Positions 12,570 through 25,526 are shown, counted from the first letter of the stretch. The stretch is DNA of 64,000 nt from Triops longicaudatus (GCA_022885665.1 JAGQDJ010000050.1:248001-312000), one strand, 5' to 3'. Translations and numbers: made by a program. The notes: generated by a model from the sequence alone, not told the origin.

Positions 12570-15500
12570 ATGGCCGAGGATCGTTTGCTTTGCGGGGCTT
12601 GGTGTGTGCCGCCCAAGCCTAGCTTGCGAACACGGGCTGAGTGAGCGCGTCGCTCAGATCTGACCCTCTTTTCTCAGGTCGCAGGGGCGCCCTACCGGGG
12701 CGGTGCCTGGGAGTAGAAAGTCTACCTCACTTTGTCTTGCTGATTCAGGTGCGTGAATGAGTTGAGATTCGAGTGGGTGGGCTGAGGGGACCGAGAGGGG
12801 GGGGAAGGGGAGGGTTACGTTGAGGCAAGCCATGGCACATGTTTGGAGAAAGGGAGAGACCAGAGGTCGGAGAGGAATGAATGGAAATGGCGGCTATTGA
12901 TTGTGCGGGGGTTGGCAAGCAAAGAAGAGCCACCCCCGCACATGTCCTCTCCATTTCTGGTTTCTCTTTTTTTTATTTCGATCTAATTTTCGTATACTTC
13001 CCTTCCGCCTTGGGTTCAGGACCGTCCTTTGCTGTCACCAGTAAACCTTGGCCTTGTTTAACTGGACGTATTTGGGGGTTATACCGTATCCATGTGTGTG
13101 TTTAACCAAGTACCGTAGGCTTGTGACCTCAAGGACACGTTGTTTATGAATTATTGTTTCATTGGTAGGGATACGAAAATGTTGAAGAAAACAGGAATCG
13201 GCATGAAACCGTAGAAAACAAGCTTTGTAAGAGAGATTTTGCAATCCAAGCGTTTCGATTTTACAGGAGTTAAATGTCGGTCATGATGAGCAGTCAAAGA
13301 TGGAGGGTCGACAAATCGATGACAATTTTAGTGAGCAGTTATGTAATAAAAACATGCGTGTTATACATGTGTGTATGTATGTGTTGCACAGGGAATGTGA
13401 TAAAATTCAGTAGAGGCTACTATTACTACTGGGTTATTTTTGTTGTTATGACTTCAACGGTTATTTTTGTGTATGTTTTGTTTAACGACGAGTTGAAACT
13501 TTCACGATATTGCGCATTGTGTCGGCATAGCGTCGCATTCACATCGTCACGTTATTGACAGTTTTCTTTATACTAGTTAATATATTATATTAAAATTGAA
13601 AATAATGTTTTACTTGTGAAGTATCAGCAATCAGGGATAAGTGTTTCATTGGAGAGATCTTGGATGAATGTGTTCAGTGTTCTAGGATTAGTACACGCAT
13701 TACATTTTTGTTGGCATATTTACAGCGATTCGTGTTTGTGACGCTCTTATTCATGTGCATTTTTTTGGCCTACAGGGGGAGTGCGTTGGTGCGGGTGCGT
13801 GCACAGGTAATGACGAGAGATGACTCCTCGGGAGGATGGGTACCTATGGATGGAGGCGGGCTGTCACATGTGTCTGTGCGGAAACGTCTCCTGTCCTTGC
13901 CACCAGCACCGGTCTTAGTCTCGGCTCCACTAACTTCGTCTTCATCCGCTCCGGGTTCGGTGTCATCGGAATCCTGCACTGCCGTTAGTATCCTGGGTCC
14001 TTCACCGGCTGCCCCTCCTCCAACGCCGCGTGGTCCTGGTCCACCGTCACCGTCTTCCACTGGCCACGCTCCCGTGACGCGTCCTAGTGGTGTCGTCTTT
14101 ACCGAGGGAATGGGCGTGGGATTAGGCGTCGGACATTCCACGGGAGGGCGTCACGAGTACCAAATCTTGGGCAGGAGGATTTCAGACCAAACAGTATGAT
14201 AAACAGTATTTATAATGTTTTGCAGAAGTTTTTACACTTATCCTGCTTAGAAACTAACTACGCATACTTGATACATTTTTTAGCAAAATGTTAACGCGCT
14301 GAGTGAAAAGTGCTTCAAACGGACTATGAAGATAAGTTATACCGGCGAGGTTTTTGCGAAACTGTACTCGGAGTTCTCCATTATTAAGTTTCTTATCGTA
14401 ATTGGTTTATAACTTGCAAAAGGAAGGAAAAAATTGCACTAATAGGAATTTAGAAAGTCCCATTAATATAAAAATAAAAAACTATAATGGTACATGTTCA
14501 ATTGCTAGCTTAAAATTAACGCATTAATAGTTAAATTAAGGAAAAGTGAAAAAGGAAAATATATCTGTAGTCGCTTTTCCTCTTCTCTTTTGGGGTAGGC
14601 TAGCCTTCGCTTATCCAGTCCGTTCTGTACAGGCTGGTTTAAAAGGTGCTTTTACAGGCCGTGCTTAAATTTTGTTAGAAAAGAAGGATAAAATCTTTAT
14701 CTGGGTTTGTATCTTTCTAGATCTTTAGATCCTTTATTGGATGCTTTACATTTTTGGTGCCGACAAATAAGAAATTAACGATCAAAGTGATTCGAAGCCA
14801 GGCAGAAACACTGATCGGGGATAGTGAGACCTACCTGGGATCTTAGCTATGGTCCAACCTGACCTAACCTGAATCTAATTCAGCGTCCTGACCCGCTTGC
14901 CTGACTGAAGTGCATGATCAGCCAAAAAATAAAAAAAAATGCGTGCTAAAAATTTCAGGGACACTTTGGCTTTGATTCAGAAACCTTCGTTTGTGTTTCT
15001 GAATGGTCGACGAGAAGAAAAAGAAAGAGAAAGCTCTCCAAAAAGGACAACGCAGTAGATAGTTTTTGGCAAAAACAGTCCTCTAACTTGTAACGCAGCC
15101 TGACGGAATTATAACCTGTAGTGAAAAGGTACAAGGTTAAAAGCTAGAATTTGGCACAGTAGCCCGCTACAAGTAATAGAGTTTTTATTAGGTAACAAGG
15201 GGAACTTTTTGAATGACAGACGTAAAACTGAGCTAGCACCAGTTGTTCTGGATGTACGGCGAAGTATCGGGCGATGGCTGGCGCAACGGAGTAGCCTTAT
15301 CGATCCGACAGATTTATATACCATTCGTTGCATGCTTACTAGGATAGGCGACCGCTTTTTTGCCCACCAAGTGTTTCCGCTCCGAACGTGGGCTTTTCTC
15401 GTATTAGTTACCTTGTACCAATGAATATCCTCCTTTTCGCGGGAGAGTTTGCGGGTTTTTGCATAAACTTTTCTATTCGAGCTCACACCCAAACGGGTAT

Positions 15501-18500
15501 CTAGGATACGCGGTGACGTGATGAATAATATATAATCGAACGTCCCTCGGTATGATTTAATCTATATAACTTGCCATTCACTTCGATATCTTTATATTCT
15601 TATCATATTTAATTTTAATAATTTTTTGCTTTAATAGTTAAGTTTGTGACAATTTACCGTTATGGAACTGGGTATTTGACCGTAAATGTTTTCATTTTCC
15701 AAAGTCGACTGAAGTCCTACATGAAGTAAACTAGAATGTGTGATAGTTTCTCTGGATCTACTTAGTTAAGTGATGCATACATGATTTAACCCTTTTTTCT
15801 CCTTTCCTTTACAGGTGGTTCTTAGCTGCACAATCAAAAAAGACTTCCAGTACAACAAAGTGATGCCTACTTTCCATCATTGGCGAACGGGGGACAAGAA
15901 GTTTGGTTTAACGTTCCAAACCGCCGCCGATGCCCGAGCATTTGATAAAGGCGTCCGTATGGCCGTGGAAGAACTTTTAGACGGTAAATTGCCCCTTCGC
16001 TGCCTTTCTATACCTTAGCGAGTTGCTTTGTCCAAACAATTTTGCTTGGTGCATAGAAATCGTTCACAAGGCGTAAAACACCATCGCCTTTACTAACGTA
16101 ATGTTTCTGGTTCAGTTTTCAAACTGTAGGAAACTAGCAAGGTGACGTTGGTGGGGAATTTAAAAAGCCTTACATTCTTCTAACATTGCATTAATAATGT
16201 GCATTCTGTACTTTTTTTTCTCTTTGTATGCTCGATTCTCGGGTTATGACTTGGGTATGACTTTCTGGCAACTTTGACGGGGATTCCATCTCGTGGTGGC
16301 TGTCGGCTTCTTTTCTATCTACCCCTTTCTTCCCCGCCCACCTGGGACGTTCTTTGGGCCAATTGGGATTGCTCCTCCTCCTTTTGCGGCTCCTCATGGG
16401 CATCGCGTTGGACGGTGTGCCGTGTGCACCATTTCTTTGCCCATGCTCCTTTTCTCTGTTTGTCTGCGGGTTGGTTTGTCTGTCTCTTTCTCTAATACGG
16501 TAAGGTTGGAGTCGGGAACCGGCGCAGTACACCTTGTATCCTGTTCACCCATGGACGCTATGGCCTGTTGTCATTTCAGATTGGTCCTCGGTTACGGGCA
16601 CGCGACCTTCCACCGCAGATGTGAGCGATGACGACGTTTTTATGGTGAGGGTTTTTGGACACCTTATACCGTTTGGTTTTCTTTCGCTTTTATACTTGCA
16701 TTATGTTGAAGAGAGCTCTATCTTACGAATAAAGGAAACTGAAATAGAATTATTTGTTACTTTGCACGACGTCCGGGGGTTTGTTGTATTAATCGCAAAA
16801 TTTTTCGTTTTCTGGTTAACAGACTTTAGAACTGCCCATGGAACGTAGCGAGACCAGACCTTCTTCAGCCACTTCGCCGTCGCCACCCAACCAGGGCATT
16901 ACAGGGCAAGCCACTCATCACCACCTGCACCGGATGCATTTTTTGTCCCGCACGCCCCCGTCATCTTCACCCTTGCCGGTGCCGGTACCGGCACTCAGCC
17001 AGGGCAGTCCGGGCAGCATAATCAGAGGAGGTGCCGAAACGACGGAAGCGATCTGGCAACAACGGGAAAAGGAGAAGGAATGGGAGCGTGAGAAAGAGCG
17101 ACGACGGAGGGAGGGCGACATTTGGGGCTGGGATGGTATTTCCACACATGGAGGCAAAGGATGCAGCAGCGAAAGAATTGATGTGATCTCAGCATTGGCA
17201 GATAAGGATAAGGAAAGCTACTCGTACGTGCAGTTTGCCCGCGGTGATCAGCATACAATACCGGTACGGTATTCAGCATCATTTCGTTTGTTCCTTCCTC
17301 TGCGTTCCTTTTTTTATTTAATTCTATTTTAATTCTATAACTCAAATTTTATCATTAGTATTTAGCGTTCTTTATTATCCGTTTCTTATTTAGAATCTTA
17401 CCTCACTATACTTTATGTCGTAATTTATCGATCACTGTAGTTTGTCTGTTTTATTCCGTTATTTTACATTTTACTTTTGACTTTTGAACTTTTGTTAAGA
17501 TTTGTTAGTTTCTCTTTTGGAATACAGTAGACTCCCTCTTGTCCGTGTGCTTTTTAACGGGTTACTGTATAACCATCAATGCTCTTGTTAAAGGGATGGT
17601 GTTAAAGAGTTGAATATTGGCGCGAATTTTGAGTAAAACGAATTGTTTTCTGAAATCAAAAACGAAATTATTTATTCGCTTTCAACATTAGTAAGTACTT
17701 TATAAATCTGTATATTCAACGTACATTTACACAGTATCTCAAGATTTTATTTTTACAACTTAACTGTGTTTTTGAAGTCCTATAGGTTAATCTGTCGGTT
17801 ATCCGTGTTAGGGTATACTCCTGTGCCTAATGTATAAGTAAGAGTGTGTTGTGATTTTATTCATGCTTTGTTTTGTAGGAACGATTGAATCTTACGTCTG
17901 TTACCGTATTTTTAATTGTCAACATAATTGTATCGTGTGTTCTGCTAAGCATACAACTACGACTCATTTAAGTGTACGATCTATTTATTCTTAAAATTAC
18001 AATGGTTAACACATTTAATTTTTTTGTTCTATAGTTTTAATCTATTAATTTACCTTTAATTGCTTTCCGTTTTATTTGCATGATTGATAAACACATTGGT
18101 GAATATTTTTAGCTTATCATTTATGAAAAAGTTCCTTTGATTTTTTACGTATCAAGTTCGATTATATATTTTTTAAACATATTTTGAACTTGCCAACTAA
18201 TCGTGATTTTCTTAGGGCTTCCATTCCGTGCACGAGTACAGCTATCCAATGATGCCTGACCCGGTGAGCAAAACTTCAGTTCGGAGTAATGCCTCGTTAA
18301 ACAGGAAAAATCAAGTGGTGTCAGCCCAGCCTCCCTTGTTACCGCCCTCCTTACCCGCGAAAAGTCCGGCCTCGTGCAGTTCAGCTAGCACCACCTCTTT
18401 GAAGAAAGGTGGGCTGGGATACCATCAGAAGAAGCGTCGGGGCTCTGCATCAAACACTCGCTCCGTGGAGAAAGGTGGCAGTGCCGAAGGTGGCTTATTA

Positions 18501-18965
18501 AGTGGTGGCAACGGGAAAGGCAGTCGGTTACGCTGTCGTCATTGTCAGGAAACGTACCGAGAAGAGAGCAACCCTCGTGGCAGCTGCGATTTTGCACCTG
18601 ATCCTGTCAAAAACTGCATTGAGACCGTGTCGTGTCTGGCATGCGCCCAGTGCATGCTCTACCATTGCTACGCTGATTCTGAAGGCGATTTCTCCCCGCA
18701 CCCGTGCTCGTGCAGCAGTGGAGGTGGTGGCGTGGGCTTTGGTATGGGGAGCAACAGCGGTGGTGGCAGCGGCTTGAGTAGTGGTCATGGGAGTGGCATC
18801 AGCACCCAGTCCGGTTTGGGTCACGGCAGCGCAGGACGACGTTGGTTGGGTTTAGCACTCCTTTCTTTACTTGTGCCCTGTTTGTGCTGCTATTTACCCC
18901 TGAAGGCGTGCTACAAGTGTGGAGTGCATTGTGGATTATGTGGACAAAGGCACGCACCTGCTTAA
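12570..18965 (+). CDS. Spred: Spred (Sprouty-related, EVH1 domain) Ras/ERK pathway inhibitor
   Basis: Supported exons: 13776-14193, 15815-15983, 16580-16644, 16823-17263, 18216-18965 (stop). The first coding exon must end in phase 2; my candidate is 12570-12601 (starts MAEDRLL, weak gtgtgt donor), giving 624 residues. The EVH1 domain starts ALVRVRAQVMTRDDSSGGW, is broken by about 88 Ser/Pro/Gly residues, then resumes with HEYQILGRRISDQT and ends FGLTFQTAADARAF...ELLDG. A KIT-binding-like SYSYVQF segment follows near 17215-17240. The C-terminal Sprouty domain has RCRHCQ, SCLACAQC and CLCCYLPLKACYKCG motifs, interrupted by a Gly/Ser-rich stretch. Spred proteins act at the plasma membrane with neurofibromin to restrain Ras-ERK signalling. 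Identity is certain; the 5' exon is not. Confidence 0.92.
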
Positions 18966-20150
18966 ACGCATTAGTAGAAAACAGTCGAGTCGCTGTGGAG
19001 TAATTCGTGTTGGACTCCAGTATAACGCTTTGGGCGAAAAAACGTTAGAAGTGAAAACTAGTTAGACTGAGTTTGGAAGGTGCAACCACAAAAATTGCTA
19101 CTTTTCAGTACAAGGTGTATGATAGTGTGAAGGCAACGGCTAGCTTACGGTTCGAGCGTGAAAAGAACAGTTTGGCTCGACATTCTGACATCATTTACTT
19201 TTCCAGTGTTTTGTGTATACCGTTTCTTATTTCTAATCCACTTGTCCGTGAAAAGGGCTCGTTTGCCTCCCAAGGGCTCAGGGGGGTGATCGACTTCTTT
19301 TGATGGGGTTATCGCAAAGTGAAACTCAAGATTCTTCCCCTTTTTCGTAAGAAGAAACCCCCCTTCACCCCCGTTTTCTTCTCCCCTTTATAAATTTTCA
19401 AGGAAAGTTTATGTTATCGACGAACAAATTTATCGGTTTGTTCTTTCTGTTCTCTAATGGAAACCAAAGCTTAGGGAATTATTAATTTTTGTTGGCGGAG
19501 ATGTGTTCATGTTATTAACTGACATTGTATTTCAGACACAACCAGTTTCAATCCGTCAAGTCAAAACTCGGTTCTTTCCTTGTCTACTTTTTGACTGATC
19601 GAATTACTGGACCCGCTAATAGCAAATCTATGGGGAACTAAAAAATCTCGCTAATGTATAAAGAAGCAAAAAACAAATTATAATGCTCCGTGATCCGAAA
19701 CTTTGAACATAACATCTGAAAGAATATCATTCATATTTTCTTCTCAAAATCCTGCTATTTATTTTCCCTCCCTGGAGTCCTTTCCTGCGCTCTTCGTAAT
19801 TCCGTGTGTGTATTTTCTACCTAGGCAGCGGCAGCAGCAACAGCGTGGATAAAAAGGCTAATCTCCTTTTTTCCTGTCTTGTCGTATTCTTTATTGGGGA
19901 GTTGCTATAATGAAAGTTTATTTCCGGACAAAATCAAAAGGCGTTTCGTTACGCGAAAACAAATTGGAGGCATCTACAGTTCTACAACAAAAATAATTTC
20001 AGAAATGAATTAGTCTACCCATTTTTAGCATTGACTACAGCCGTGCGAATTCTACCATTCAAAATTTTCAGCTACGCGTGTCCCTCTAGCGGCCAGCGGT
20101 TGGAGAGAGTGCGCGTCAATTCCGCCATTTTGAATTGCTACCAAAACAAG
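18966..20150. other. Spred 3' UTR and spacer, no further gene seen
   Basis: After the Spred stop there is about 1.2 kb of AT-rich DNA with a pyrimidine-rich stretch at 19320-19390 and a short CAG/CAA-rich patch near 19825-19850. No ORF with recognisable content was found. The last 100 bases are probably the promoter of the next gene. Confidence 0.5.
20082..20133. promoter_or_regulatory. Promoter elements upstream of hnRNP U-like gene (CTCF-like and YY1-like motifs)
   Basis: At 20082-20093 the sequence ccctctagcggc matches, on the reverse strand, much of the CTCF core. At about 20121-20130 ccgccatttt is the reverse complement of the YY1/Pho core ATGGCGG. Both lie within 200 bp upstream of the ATG at 20273. 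These are motif matches only. Confidence 0.4.
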
Positions 20151-20272
20151 CGTCGAGATTGAGTTCAATCCGTCATTTGGCGCGTGTCGAGTTTTGTTTG
20201 ATTTTAGTCGCTGCAAGGCTTAGTCTTTTGAGTTACTTTTTTAAAATAAACCTTTAAGACTATTTTTATACC

Positions 20273-23200
20273 ATGGTCAACAAAACTGTTTGCCCAACAC
20301 CGGAGAAACTGAAAGTCGTGGAATTGAGGGCCGAACTTGCCGCTCGTGGCTTGGACACCAAAGGAAATAAGCCCGTTTTGATCGAAAGATTAAAACAGGC
20401 TTTGGAGGATGAAACCAAAGCCCAATCCACCACCGACACCAAAGAAGTCACTGAAGATCAAGGGGAGAAAGAGTCGTCAGAACCCGAAGAACCGGCTGCT
20501 GAACCAGAACAAACATCTCCGTCGGGAGATGAGTCGCCAAAGGTGACGGGTAGGTCCATTGGTAAATCTGTATAAAGCATTAGGTAACTATTGCGATCGT
20601 TTATCACCAGAAAATCCTTTACCAGATAGCTCTGACACCAGCACCGCTGCTAATGAAGAGCCTGTTTCCGAGCCAGAGCCTGTAAGCCAGAAAGTCGAAG
20701 CACTGAGCAGTAACAGTAAACGTGTTATGAAATACCGAACATTAATCAAATGCTTAACGCAATGTTATTAGGTGAAATACAAACTGAAGAACGCGCTCTT
20801 ACTCCTGTTTCAACCCGCGAACAAACAATGGAGACAGAAAGCGCTGAGAAACAAGAAGCAGGTAACTAACGTGTTAACATCAATTACCAGTCTTGTTTTG
20901 CTAATTTGTTCGTACATTGGAAGTGACACTGTCGTCAGCTGAAGATGCGAATAAATCAGAATCAGCTCAAGCAGCTCAAGCAGAAGTTGCCAGCGCAGAA
21001 CCGACAAACTCAGGAAATGAAACGGTAGAAAAACCAGTAGAGGAAGACAAACTCACCGAAAAACAAGTTGAAAGCACAGATAGCGTCAGCCCAGGCTTGG
21101 AGACGAACGCTGTTGAGACCAAAATTCCGGAACAAACTGTCGATGAAGATATGGAAAAGGTAAATAAGATGCTTAGCTTTTAATCCTATTTTATGGAAAT
21201 GGTATGCGATCTTATAACGGCTATTGCTTTTCTGTTCTATAGGATGAAAAGGACGAATCGTTAGCCAACGCGAGCACTATTGCTGTCCATGGCGGAGGAG
21301 ACGAAACGATTTTGAATGATAGCGTGTGGAACCAGTCTGCCGCTGTTGACAGTGAGGACGTCCCTGAAACAGAAGAAAAAGTTGAAGAGTCTGTTCAGAA
21401 AATGGACTTAGAGCCCACAGAACCGACCACTGGTACTGTAGCTGCCAGTTTAGAGTCCCAGACCGGAGGGTCTGAAGCCGTGGAACACACTGGCAATTCT
21501 AGGGCAGAGGTTAAGGAGGAAAACGTGGAACCGAAAGAAGACACACCGTCAGAAAAAATGGAAACTGAGGAAACGGCGGTGGAGCAACTTGGTATGCTTA
21601 AGGCAGAAAACGGTGTTTCTGCCGACGATAAAGATTCGAAAAACGAAGAGGACCAAAACCGAGATGAAACTCGTCGTAGCCCTGCACGGAAGCGGGATCG
21701 TAGTTCTTCTGAACATAGCGAAAAGCCCACCCGTGAACCGTAAGAAGTTCGAGCTTTATATGTCTGTTTTTTAAGAAAAATTTTGTTTAGATCGCCGGAA
21801 CTTAAAGATGCCCCGGAGGACATACCGCAGTGTGATCCAGACGCTCTTGTTTTAGACTGGTGTATGTGTTAACACATTCTACTATCTCGCCTTTAAAGTT
21901 ATCGTTTTTTAAAATCCTCGTGTTTTAGATAACTCGGATCTCAATTTGGTCTTGGACAAGGAAACCTTAACTGTCGGGTCACCGTTAACTGACGGTGGAT
22001 TTGTTTATGCCTGGGCCGGAGCCCGCGCAACGTACGGTTTCCTGAAAGGCAAAGTTTGCTTCGAAGTCAAGGTACTGAAACATTTGGAAGTACAACTACC
22101 GGAAGGTGAAGTCCATCCCCATTTAATAAGAATTGGCTGGTCAGCTGATGAACCGTCCTTACAGTTAGGTGAGCATTTCGTTTTGTTTTCTTAAATTGAC
22201 AGTTTTCTAGAGTAATCTTATAGTTTGGGTTTATTTATTGTATTTTACATTGTGTTTAATTTTTCTGTTTATGTCTTGTTCACTCGTTAGGCGAAGGTCC
22301 GTTTTCTTATGGTTACGACTCAACTGGCAAGTTTTTCGTTAACTCTGAATATCAAGAGTATGGAAAAACTCTTAAAGAGGGTGACGTCATTGGAGCGTAC
22401 TTGGTATAATGACTAGAGTGCTGTTATTTCAGAATAATAGTATTTTCATTTCGTTAGAATTTTGGAGAAGAGCATATAACCATCGAATTCACCGTTAATG
22501 GAGAAACGCAAGGCGTGGCCACCACGCTTAGTACAACAGACATGAACGGCAAAGCGCTGTACCCTCACGTTCTTACAAAGAATTGTCAGTTTGAAGTCAA
22601 TTTTGGACAGAAAGAAGAACCGTGGCAGTCGCTCCTGGAAGACTATGTGCTCGCTGGAAAAGTTGCACGGGAAGACAGAGTAAAAGGCTCTGAGGCACCC
22701 AGCTCTAGGGAAGAATGCGAGGTAACAATGGCAGAATACTCAGATCTCCTACGATTAAAGCGTTAATGTATCTCCTAGATTATTATGATGTGCGGGTTAC
22801 CTAGTTGTGGAAAATCGACGTGGGCTACAAAGTACGCTGGAGAACATCCAGAGAAACGCTACAACATTCTCGGAACTAGTACCCTTATTGACAGAATGAA
22901 GGTATGTTTTCTTATTGGTGTTAACAGTATCGATCAGTATCTCCTTAGCGTGTGTTAAACCTATTAACCTCATTAGGTTGACGGTAAACTGAGACGTAGC
23001 GTGTATATTGGAAAATGGGAAGCGTTGATCGAAAAGTGCACGCGCTGCGTTAACACATTATTAGATATTGCTGCAAAGAGAAGAAGAAATTACATACTGG
23101 ATCAGGTAATTTGATAAACAAAGTAGAAGATTAGCCTAAGTCGTAAACGAAATCTTTGTAGACCAATGTATTCCCCAATGCACAACGTCGCAAACTCAGC

Positions 23201-24432
23201 CAGTTCAAGTCGTTCCGCCGGCGAGCGGTAGTTTTGGTGCCTTCGAATGAGGAATACCTTCAGCGCGTTGCCAAACGTGAAGAAGAAGAAGGCAAAATGG
23301 TTCCTGACTCGGCAGTTACGGAAATGAAAGCCAATTTTCGCGTACCTGAATCCGGTACAACCCTGTTCCCCGTAGTGGAATACGTGGAGATGGCAGAAGC
23401 CGAAGCAAAAGAGCTGGTCAAAAAGTACAATGAAGAAGGGCGGAACGCGGGACAAAACGCTTCGCCTGCCTCCAAAAAACCCCGAACTGATCGGGACCGT
23501 GACCAAGATCGAGATTCTAGACATTCCTCATCGAAATATTATGACCGACGAAGGTCCCCTGACAGAAGTGACAGACGAAACAGCAACAATTATAGATCTA
23601 ACCAACCCTACAACCGAGACCGAAGGCGCGATGATTATCGGCCAAGGGATCGCTACAGTTCCAATTATGGCTCTTCTCGAGTAAGAATTCAATTCTTTTC
23701 TTGAAAAATTTTCAACATATTTTCTAGGACTACAACGATCGCCGAGACCGATACGGAGGCGGTGGCAACTACCGTAACCAATCTGGAGGCTATAACTCCG
23801 GTGGGCGCAATCAAGGTGGATATTCCTCAGGAAAAGTAAGTTCTGACGAGAAATAGCAATTAATAGTGTCTTACTGTTTTGATATTATGTTATTAGTACG
23901 GAGGTGGTAACCAAGGAGGTGGCCAAGGATACCAGCAGTCTTATGGCTATCAATCTCGTGGTGGAAATCGTGGTGGAGGTAGTAGATCCTGTTTCCTTTA
24001 CCCATTATTTAATCATGTTTGTGTTATTTCTCTACTTTGCTCTGTTTTTATGTTCGTCCATTGTATTTCATCGTTTACACATTGTCTTTCAACGCAGGTT
24101 ATACTAGTGGCGGATACAGCAATAGTTACGCGGGTTCCGGCTACGGCAACTATGGCAATACTAACTATAGCGGTAATGGGGCGCAAAGCTCTGGAGCTGG
24201 TTATGGAAACTACTACCAATCAGGACAAGGACAGTATTCTCAAGTATGTTTGAATGAGTGTGTTTTTTTATGTTTTCGTCCTTAAATGTTAACCTTTTTT
24301 TTATAGGGAAACTCCGCTGGTAGTGGTCAAGGTGGATCATGGGCAAGTTATGGTCAACAACCTCCAGCAGCAGGCACGCAACCGGCGTATAGCCAAGGGT
24401 ACAGGACGAGTTATGGGGCTGCGCCGAAATAA
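20273..24432 (+). CDS. hnRNP U / SAF-A-like protein (SAP-SPRY-P-loop-RGG)
   Basis: Sixteen exons: 20273-20549, 20611-20715, 20772-20861, 20924-21159, 21243-21739, 21791-21861, 21929-22168, 22291-22403, 22458-22721, 22779-22901, 22977-23105, 23162-23680, 23728-23835, 23897-23978, 24098-24243, 24307-24432, giving 1041 residues. The ATG has a ccATGg context. Domains: SAP DNA-binding motif (10-45), a long acidic Glu/Ser/Thr region (45-400), SPRY (about 420-580), and a polynucleotide-kinase-like P-loop domain with GLPSCGKST and YILDQTNVF (630-800). A basic RD-rich segment and a Gly/Tyr/Gln/Arg-rich tail follow. This is the hnRNP U family order; members bind chromatin-associated RNA and scaffold DNA and affect splicing. 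The acidic exons 2-4 are short and preserve phase 1, so exon skipping would keep the frame. The paralogue (U versus U-like 1/2) cannot be told by eye. Confidence 0.94.
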
Positions 24433-24433
24433 A
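24428..24433 (+). terminator. AATAAA overlapping hnRNP U-like stop codon
   Basis: The stop codon taa at 24430-24432 is embedded in aataaa. Such an early signal would give an almost absent 3' UTR. A later site further downstream is also possible, as the following AT-rich sequence has no gene for about 1 kb. Confidence 0.25.
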
Positions 24434-24439
24434 AAACGA

Positions 24440-25500
24440 AATAGTGTATGTTAAATATCCAAATGCCGAGCATTATTGGATTAAGTTACTATCAGGTGCA
24501 TAATGTTGACACTATATAGTAATGCCAATCAGTTTATCCTCATTTCTTATTTGCCTGCGAGAGCTAAATTCACTGAATAATCGATTTGTATTCAGTGAAC
24601 ATAGGGGGAAAAAACTTAAATATAAAAAGAGTGTGAAGTAGTTCAGTATTTGTCATTAGAATCCAAAAAATTGAAGTGTCTCCCGTGTTCTCCTATTCTC
24701 TTGTCTTTTTCTATTGAAAATACAGTTTTGATTACGGTTTACTATTCGTTCTATGACACGAAGTTCAAAGTCTTTGCGTCACTAAGTGACTTTACCTACC
24801 TAATTTCGGAACACCCATTATCGTACGGTGGATTGCTATTTTTTGTCATTTTCTCTTAACATAGTTTTTAATATTTCTATTTTAGTCCGATATATTAACG
24901 AGACGCCTTACTCGTTTAAAACGAGTACCACCTGTAAAAGGTTTTTACTATTGTTCTTTTAGTCGTGAGAATTTGAGAATGGTATGCACTGTAGAAAGAG
25001 TGCTCTTTGCCCCTTAAACATTGTAGAATAATACTGACAGACAAAAAGGTAACGTCGGTCGGACATTAGTGCACCAGTAAGCGACTCCGGGAATTTTGAG
25101 ACGTAGCCTCTCATATTAATAACGGTTTCCTATTGACATCTATTGTGTGCACGTCTAGGGCTTTGTAAGTAAATGGAATGGACAAAGTACATATTTTTCA
25201 GATGTACGAGCGCAGTCTGGGGCTTATCCCTACATACGCTGATTTTTATCCTTGTCTTCATATTTCCAGCTCCAGCTCGCTTCGAAACGTGAGTTGACGC
25301 TTGGCCCTGCCGTCAAGTGGCACCACTAGTCAAACGGCGTTGTTCCCTTGTTTGTGCTTGCTGCACATTTCAGTGTTTGGAATTTGTCCCAAACTAAAGA
25401 CGTTAGTATTTTTTTCAGTGAAGAAGTGTACACTCGAACAGAAAGAGTAGCACTTGAACCATTTAAGTGCCAATTGTAGGAAAATTACGCCTGAAAACTA
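24440..25500. other. Spacer between hnRNP U-like gene and Pellino
   Basis: About 1 kb without recognisable coding sequence. The first part is probably 3' UTR. The last 200 bases precede an ATG in a strong arthropod context (caacATG) at 25507 and are a plausible promoter and 5' UTR for the upstream Pellino isoform. Confidence 0.45.
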
Positions 25501-25506
25501 GTCAAC

Positions 25507-25526
25507 ATGCCGCAGGATAGTCTGTT
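25507..25526 (+). CDS. Pli: Candidate alternative first coding exon of Pellino (isoform A)
   Basis: caacATG starts a 20-nt open segment (MPQDSL plus two bases) followed by the consensus donor gtaagt at 25527. It ends in phase 2, exactly what the common second exon at 27460 needs; the junction would encode MPQDSLLSADASLSQ. A second ATG exon at 27027 has the same phase. The exon is very short, so the evidence is start context, donor and phase rather than homology. Confidence 0.6.

Noticed and set aside
12333..12644. 103-codon ORF read as a protein gene
   Set aside because: Composition follows GC-rich, repeat-like DNA with no domain. More likely promoter or 5' UTR of Spred.
13274..13558. ATG segment (MEGRQIDDNF) before gtgagc as the Spred first exon
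   Set aside because: It ends in phase 1 (phase 0 in the longer frame), but the EVH1 exon needs phase 2.
13660..13775. Upstream in-frame extension of the Spred EVH1 exon (ATG at 13660)
   Set aside because: It would add a hydrophobic stretch unlike any Spred N-terminus, and the segment ends in a pyrimidine-rich tract plus tacag acceptor, so it is intron.
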